Shown here: piece after piece, positions 59,797-64,000 of the stretch
How the letters are laid out: each line of letters opens with the position of its first letter
How positions within the stretch are numbered: position 1 is the stretch's first letter
DNA from: Eubacteriales bacterium
GTDB lineage: Bacteria > Bacillota > Clostridia > Lachnospirales > Lachnospiraceae
NCBI GenBank assembly: GCA_030524745.1
Contig: JAUNGC010000014.1
Span: 1 to 64,000, forward strand
Direction of reading: 5' to 3'
Length of the DNA: 64,000 nucleotides
The notes under the pieces: model-generated
What the model was told of the DNA's origin: nothing
The model's input: the letters and a program-made list of their open reading frames with translations, nothing else
Databases searched by the model: none
Translations under genes and position numbers: made by a program

Positions 59797-61566
59797 CTAC
59801 ATGCGGTCCGGTGCGGAGAAGCCCAGGACATCGATACAGGTTTCCAGCACCTGCTGCGTCAGCAGAAGCAGCGCAATCCAGCCCGCTTTTTTCTCCGGGT
59901 TCTCTTCCGTAAGAATTTTTGTTTCGTGATAAAATTTATTAAACGCATTTGCAAGGTCATAAATATAGGCGCAGATCTTATGGGGCGCTTTTTCCTGATA
60001 AGCCCCTTTCATCATCGCGTTGAAGCCGCTAAGCTGCATCATCAGGTCCTTCTCGGCCGCGTTTGAAGCGTTTTGGAATGCGAGTTCTTCCAGGTTGCCG
60101 CCCTGTTCCCGATATTTATTCAGGATGGACTTGATGCGGACAATCGTATACAGAATATACGGTCCGGTATCCCCTTCGAAGGAAGTAAAGCGGTCGATAT
60201 CAAAAATATAGTCCTTGCTGGCCTGATTGGACAGATCGCCGTATTTGATCGCCGCAAGGCCGATGATTTTTGCCGTCTCCCTGGCCTCTTCTTCCGAAAT
60301 GTCCTCGCGGCTTTCCACGATTTTGCGGTACATCTCTTCGTTGATATCGCGGATCAGGTATTCCAGACGCATTACGCCGCCTTCCCTTGTCTTAAAAGGC
60401 TTGCCGTCTTTACCGTTCATCGTGCCGAACCCGATGTGCTTCAACTCCGTATCCGAAGAAACCATGCCGGATTTACGCGCTACGCGGAACACCTGCAAAA
60501 AGTGCATTTCCTGACGCTTGTCCGTCAGATAAATCAGCGAATCCGCATGCAGATTTTCCATCCGGTCTTTGATCGTCGCCAGATCCGTGGTCGCATACAG
60601 AGCGGCGCCGTCGGATTTCAGGATGATGCAGGGCGGAATCTCCTTGGTATCCGTCTCTTCCTTCACATCCACCACCAGCGCGCCTTCGCTTTCATGCGCC
60701 AGTCCGGATTGTTTCAATTCCTCCACCATACCCGGAATGATCGGATCGGCGTCGGATTCCCCTTTCCAAAAATCAAATTCCACATTCAGATCCGCATAGT
60801 TTTTCTTCAAATCGGCTACGGAAACGTCAATAATATGCTTCCACAGCGCGCGGTAACCGCGGTTGCCGCTCTGCAGCTTCAGCGTCGCTTCCAGCGCTTC
60901 CTGTTTATATGCAGGATCTTCTTTGGATTTACCGCTTGCGGTCGGATAAATCTCTTCCAGTTCTGAAACGGTAAAAGGAGCCTCCTTGGGATATTCCCCG
61001 TCAAAAGCTTCATCAAAATACGGCAGTTCGGGCTTGCGCAGCTTTAACTCCGTGATAATAAGACCCATCTGCAGTCCCCAGTCGCCCAGATGGACGTCTC
61101 CGATTACCTGATGCCCGTTATAGCGGCATATCCGCTTGATGCTCTCTCCTATGATGGCGGAACGCAGATGTCCTACATGCAGCGGCTTTGCCACATTGGG
61201 ACCGCCGTAGTCGATCACAATTGTCTTTGCCGTTTCAGGCGCTTCCAGCCCGAACTTTTCAGAGGCCGCCATCTCTTTTAAATAATCCCGGACAAAGCTT
61301 TCCTTCAGTTTCAGATTCAAAAAGCCCGGCGCAACAGCCGCCACTTCACAGAACACTTCACTGTCAGCCAGTTTCGCCGCCACATCGTTTGCAATCATGA
61401 TCGGCGCTTTATGATATTTCTTTGCGCCTGCCATCGCGCCGTTGCACTGATATTCACACAAATCAGGACGGTTGGAAACCGTCACTCTGCCCAGTTCTTC
61501 GTCATATCCCGCCTGTATAAATCCTTTTTTCATTTCATCGGAAATGAGTTCCAGAAACTTCTTCAT
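59797..61566 (-). CDS. argS: Arginyl-tRNA synthetase
   Basis: Class I synthetase, 589 aa. The N-terminal Add-1 domain binds the tRNA D-loop; HIGH-type motif VAKPLHVGHLRSAIIGE at ~residue 125; the KMSKS equivalent is the KPFKTREGGVMRLEYLI segment (degenerate as usual in ArgS). DALR anticodon-binding domain at the C-terminus (YKYDLANAFNKFYHETKIL-like, ends GFSAPDRM). Complete and of normal size. No T-box was seen in the ~160 nt upstream. Confidence 0.95.
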   Translation of the reverse strand: MKKFLELISDEMKKGFIQAGYDEELGRVTVSNRPDLCEYQCNGAMAGAKKYHKAPIMIANDVAAKLADSEVFCEVAAVAPGFLNLKLKESFVRDYLKEMAASEKFGLEAPETAKTIVIDYGGPNVAKPLHVGHLRSAIIGESIKRICRYNGHQVIGDVHLGDWGLQMGLIITELKLRKPELPYFDEAFDGEYPKEAPFTVSELEEIYPTASGKSKEDPAYKQEALEATLKLQSGNRGYRALWKHIIDVSVADLKKNYADLNVEFDFWKGESDADPIIPGMVEELKQSGLAHESEGALVVDVKEETDTKEIPPCIILKSDGAALYATTDLATIKDRMENLHADSLIYLTDKRQEMHFLQVFRVARKSGMVSSDTELKHIGFGTMNGKDGKPFKTREGGVMRLEYLIRDINEEMYRKIVESREDISEEEARETAKIIGLAAIKYGDLSNQASKDYIFDIDRFTSFEGDTGPYILYTIVRIKSILNKYREQGGNLEELAFQNASNAAEKDLMMQLSGFNAMMKGAYQEKAPHKICAYIYDLANAFNKFYHETKILTEENPEKKAGWIALLLLTQQVLETCIDVLGFSAPDRM

Positions 61567-61672
61567 TTTCTCTATTCTCTCCTCTCCTGCCGTACAGATA
61601 TTATTTTTAGTCTACCACAACGCTTCTGATTTTACCACATATTTCTATCAAACCGGCTTTGCACACAAATGA

Positions 61673-61719
61673 ATGCCCGCAGTACACAGGATCTTCTGCT
61701 CCTTGTGTACTGCGGGCAT
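61673..61719 (-). terminator. Hairpin after the ABC transporter operon
   Basis: A perfect 16-bp repeat, ATGCCCGCAGTACACA (61673-61688) and TGTGTACTGCGGGCAT (61704-61719), with a 15-nt loop, 12 nt after the ATPase gene. The following minus-strand bases are only moderately T-rich. Confidence 0.65.
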
Positions 61720-61730
61720 CGTCACGATAG

Positions 61731-62858
61731 TTATTCTTTTATGTGAGAAATCTTCCCCAGGGAAATCAGTTCTTTTGTTTCCTTATGGAAAAAGCAGGTT
61801 CTCCGGTTGTCCAGATCGACCATGATCTCCTGTCCTTCCGTAAAGTTGATACTGCCGAATACGACGGAACGCAGATTGGTTCCCATGCACTCCACAATAA
61901 CGGTCGTCTCCATGCCGTAGGGGAAGGAGGAAATGACTTTGCCCGGTATTTTTCCGGCGCTTCCGATCTTCACATCCTCCGGACGGATTCCCAGGATCAC
62001 ATCTTTGCCGGAAGCCTTCAATTCTTTTTCCTGCAGCGCTTCCACCCCGAAAGTTTCCTTTTCCCGCCGGATAAAGGGTACGCTTCCGGACGTCTCCAAT
62101 GAAAAATCCACAAAGTTCATGGCGGGATTCCCCACGAAGTCAGCCACAAACATGTTCACCGGCTCCGCGTAAATCTTCAGCGGCGGCGCGTACTGCTGCA
62201 GCACTGCGGTATTCATCAGACAGATGGAGGTGGAAAGCGCCATTGCTTCCAACTGGTCATGAGTTACATAAACAAAGGTCGCTTTCGTCGTGCTGTGCAG
62301 CCGTTTTAACTCCGTGCGCATTTCCAGGCGCAGCTTGGCGTCCAGATTGGAAAGCGGTTCATCCATGAGCAGAATCTGGGGACTGGTGGCCAGCGTTCTG
62401 GCGATCGCCACTCTCTGCTGCTGCCCGCCGGAAAGTTCGGAAGGATAGCGGTTTAAAAAGTCGGATAGCTGCAGCAACTCGCAGAGTTCATCCACTTTCT
62501 TTTTGATATCAGCCTTGCTCCACTTCAGATTTTCAAGGCCGAATGCAATATTTTTATATACCGTCATGTGAGGCCACAGCGCGTAATTCTGGAACAGAAA
62601 TCCCACGCCTCTTTCATTGGGCGGAACGTCGATTCCTTTTTGCGCGGAAAACACCAGTCTGTCTCCGATCCAGATTTCCCCTTCCGTGGGCGTCTCCAGT
62701 CCCGCTATCATCCGAAGCGTAGTCGTTTTCCCGCAGCCGGAAGGACCCAGAAGGGAAACGAAGCTGTTTGCATCAATTTCCAGATTCAGATGATCCACCG
62801 CCACTGATTTTCCAAACCGCTTTGTTACATTTTTTAAAACAATACTGTTCTCAGCCAT
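61731..62858 (-). CDS. ABC transporter ATPase (Fe3+/spermidine type)
   Basis: A 375-aa importer ATPase. Walker A LLGPSGCGKTTTLRM near residue 38, Q-loop NYALWPH, signature LSGGQQQRVAIARTL, Walker B LMDEPLSNLDA, and H-loop YVTHDQ. A C-terminal TOBE-like regulatory domain begins ~245 (VILGIRPEDVKIGSAGKIPG). Resembles FbpC/PotA. Together with the two-domain permease upstream it forms an iron(III), spermidine/putrescine or phosphonate importer. GGAGGTTGAAG sets the start at 62858. Confidence 0.9.
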   Translation of the reverse strand: MAENSIVLKNVTKRFGKSVAVDHLNLEIDANSFVSLLGPSGCGKTTTLRMIAGLETPTEGEIWIGDRLVFSAQKGIDVPPNERGVGFLFQNYALWPHMTVYKNIAFGLENLKWSKADIKKKVDELCELLQLSDFLNRYPSELSGGQQQRVAIARTLATSPQILLMDEPLSNLDAKLRLEMRTELKRLHSTTKATFVYVTHDQLEAMALSTSICLMNTAVLQQYAPPLKIYAEPVNMFVADFVGNPAMNFVDFSLETSGSVPFIRREKETFGVEALQEKELKASGKDVILGIRPEDVKIGSAGKIPGKVISSFPYGMETTVIVECMGTNLRSVVFGSINFTEGQEIMVDLDNRRTCFFHKETKELISLGKISHIKE

Positions 62859-62862
62859 TTCT

Positions 62863-64000
62863 TCAACCTCCAATGCCGGAATCAATGGATGCTCCGGTCA
62901 GCTTATTGATAATTGTGTTCAGCGATATGACGATAATCACGATCAACAGCGTTATCGCATTTGCAAACTGTTCATAGCCCTTCTGGTTATACATGAACAG
63001 CAGCGTCGTGAGCAGCACTGAACTCGGCGTATACAGCAGAACGAACAATTCCATTTCACGGGTACAACTGATAAAAGGCAGAAGATAGCCGGACATAATG
63101 CTGGTCTTCTGGATCGGCACTAAAATGCGGCACATTCTTTTATGCCAGGGCACGCCCATAATCAGCGCCGACTCTTCCAGGGTCGCGCTGATCTGGAACA
63201 TGGAATTTAAGCCGGACCGGGACGCCATCGGAAGGTACTTGACCACGCCGATCAGCACGAGCATCGCAGAGGAACCATACAGCGCCGGAATGATGCCATG
63301 CCTCACCGAAAACATGGACAGATAAATTGCGGAAATCGCAATGCTCGGAATCAAATAGGGAAGGAAGGTTAAGCTGTTCACACAGGACGCCAGTTTCGTT
63401 CCCCATTTTCTTGCAATTCCGTATCCTGCAAGGCAGCCCACCGTTCCTGCTCCGACGCTGCAGCATACCGCCAGCAGCAGCGTATTTTTCAGCGCTTTCC
63501 AGAAGGTCGGATTCCGCAGAATTCCGGAGAAACCGATTCCCGCATCTTCCGCAATCCAATATCGCAGGGTAAAGTTTGCCAGGGAATAATCTCCCTTGAC
63601 CTGGGTCAGGGATTCCGTCGCAAAGCTGAGGAACGGAAGCAGCGTTACAGCCATCACAAATATGACCACCGCTGCGCTGATGATTTTTCTTCCTCCCCGC
63701 AGCTTTGTCAGCGATATGTTGGAACTCTTGCCGGAAACCGTCGTATAGGATTTTCTGGTGCCCAGCATGCGCTGGTTCAGATACAGAATGGAAAAGCTTA
63801 AAACCAGCATGATGACGGCATATACATAGCCGCGTCCGGGATTCGTGCCGTTTAAATAGCTGTACATCTTCGTCGCCAGCGTATAGAACTTAACCGGCAG
63901 TCCCAGAAACTGGGCGGTGGAAAATACGCTCAGGCCGGAAGCAAACACCAGAAGAACGGTGGAGAGAACAGCCGGCTTCACAAGCGGCAAAGTCACCTTT
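62863..64000 (-). CDS. Iron(III)-type ABC permease, partial
   Basis: Runs off the right edge; at least 379 codons are present, no start in the window. Two permease units in tandem: the end of the first (TLPLVKPAVLSTVLLVFASG, FSTAQFLG) and a complete second one with six helices and an EAA-type loop (ATLEESALIMGVPWHKRMCR). This is the FbpB/two-domain permease type of ~550 aa. It ends 4 nt before the ATPase gene. The N-terminal half and any binding protein are outside. Confidence 0.85.
   Translation of the reverse strand, partial: KVTLPLVKPAVLSTVLLVFASGLSVFSTAQFLGLPVKFYTLATKMYSYLNGTNPGRGYVYAVIMLVLSFSILYLNQRMLGTRKSYTTVSGKSSNISLTKLRGGRKIISAAVVIFVMAVTLLPFLSFATESLTQVKGDYSLANFTLRYWIAEDAGIGFSGILRNPTFWKALKNTLLLAVCCSVGAGTVGCLAGYGIARKWGTKLASCVNSLTFLPYLIPSIAISAIYLSMFSVRHGIIPALYGSSAMLVLIGVVKYLPMASRSGLNSMFQISATLEESALIMGVPWHKRMCRILVPIQKTSIMSGYLLPFISCTREMELFVLLYTPSSVLLTTLLFMYNQKGYEQFANAITLLIVIIVISLNTIINKLTGASIDSGIGG

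Noticed and set aside
61567-61730. T-box or attenuator for argS
   Set aside because: No GGAACCGCGG-like sequence or specifier structure; only the transporter hairpin is found.

Overview
The window looks like chromosome of an anaerobic, spore-forming Firmicute, most likely a member of the Lachnospiraceae or a close clostridial relative. Supporting signs are the sporulation sigma factor SigH, a class III (Firmicutes-type) fructose-bisphosphatase, YerC, Mini-RNase III, a cysteine T-box leader, a nitrous-oxide-stimulated-promoter family gene, Gram-positive ribosome binding sites (GGAGG) throughout, and tRNA-Thr/Met/Val/Ala of low-GC Gram-positive type. This placement is inference from gene content; no 16S gene is present.

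Region 1 (1 to about 12,815) is the right end of a prophage or related integrated element. A leftward early/replication operon (RepA/primase-like protein, DEAD helicase, DUF669 protein, Sak4-like ATPase, SMC-like ATPase, several very small genes) starts from a Cro-like regulator at 8113. A rightward lysogeny side carries a CI-like repressor, a small ImmA-type metallopeptidase and a membrane zinc-ribbon protein. It then carries two tandem copies of a tiny hydrophobic toxin gene, each with an antisense promoter of perfect consensus (type I toxin-antitoxin arrangement), and a large serine recombinase. The element ends inside a lipoprotein gene of the NMT1/SsuA substrate-binding family, which it has cut about 78 codons in; the other half should lie beyond the left edge of the window.

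Region 2 (about 13,000 to 17,200) is a mixed host region: cold shock protein, YerC, a DUF1836 regulator, two tRNAs (Val-CAC, Ala-CGC), a possible spore-surface protein, an orphan eukaryotic-type HisA, and an Asn-rich lipoprotein. Region 3 (17,268 to 25,773) is a catabolic locus. A GntR/LacI-type regulator, a sugar ABC importer (binding protein, two permeases) and a DHDPS/NAL-family aldolase run leftward; an FAD oxidoreductase, a 2-hydroxyacid dehydrogenase and a YhcH-family protein run rightward. The substrate is unknown, probably a sugar acid or aminosugar-type compound.

Region 4 (25,800 to 49,741) is mostly housekeeping: Fbp, DapB, DapA, corrinoid adenosyltransferase, a double-OB SSB, TypA/BipA, exonuclease III, MgtE with an unusual leader ORF, YigZ, a class A penicillin-binding protein, TrmO, tRNA-Thr, a DUF4236 protein, an MBL-fold ComEC-like protein, an esterase, SigH, RlmB, MrnC, CysS and CysE behind a T-box, a GNAT protein and IspF. 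Region 5 (49,828 to 55,906) holds a KdpDE-like two-component pair without the Kdp transporter, and a metal-efflux P-type ATPase with its CsoR-family repressor and matching operators. Region 6 (56,018 to 64,000) has tRNA-Met and tRNA-Val, a secreted trypsin-like protease, a large membrane glycosyltransferase-like protein, ArgS, and a ferric-iron/spermidine-type ABC transporter (ATPase plus a permease that runs off the right edge).

Several intergenic spaces contain long, nearly perfect inverted repeats (33,163-33,316; 54,516-54,653; 59,737-59,795) that go beyond ordinary terminators and deserve a genome-wide check.
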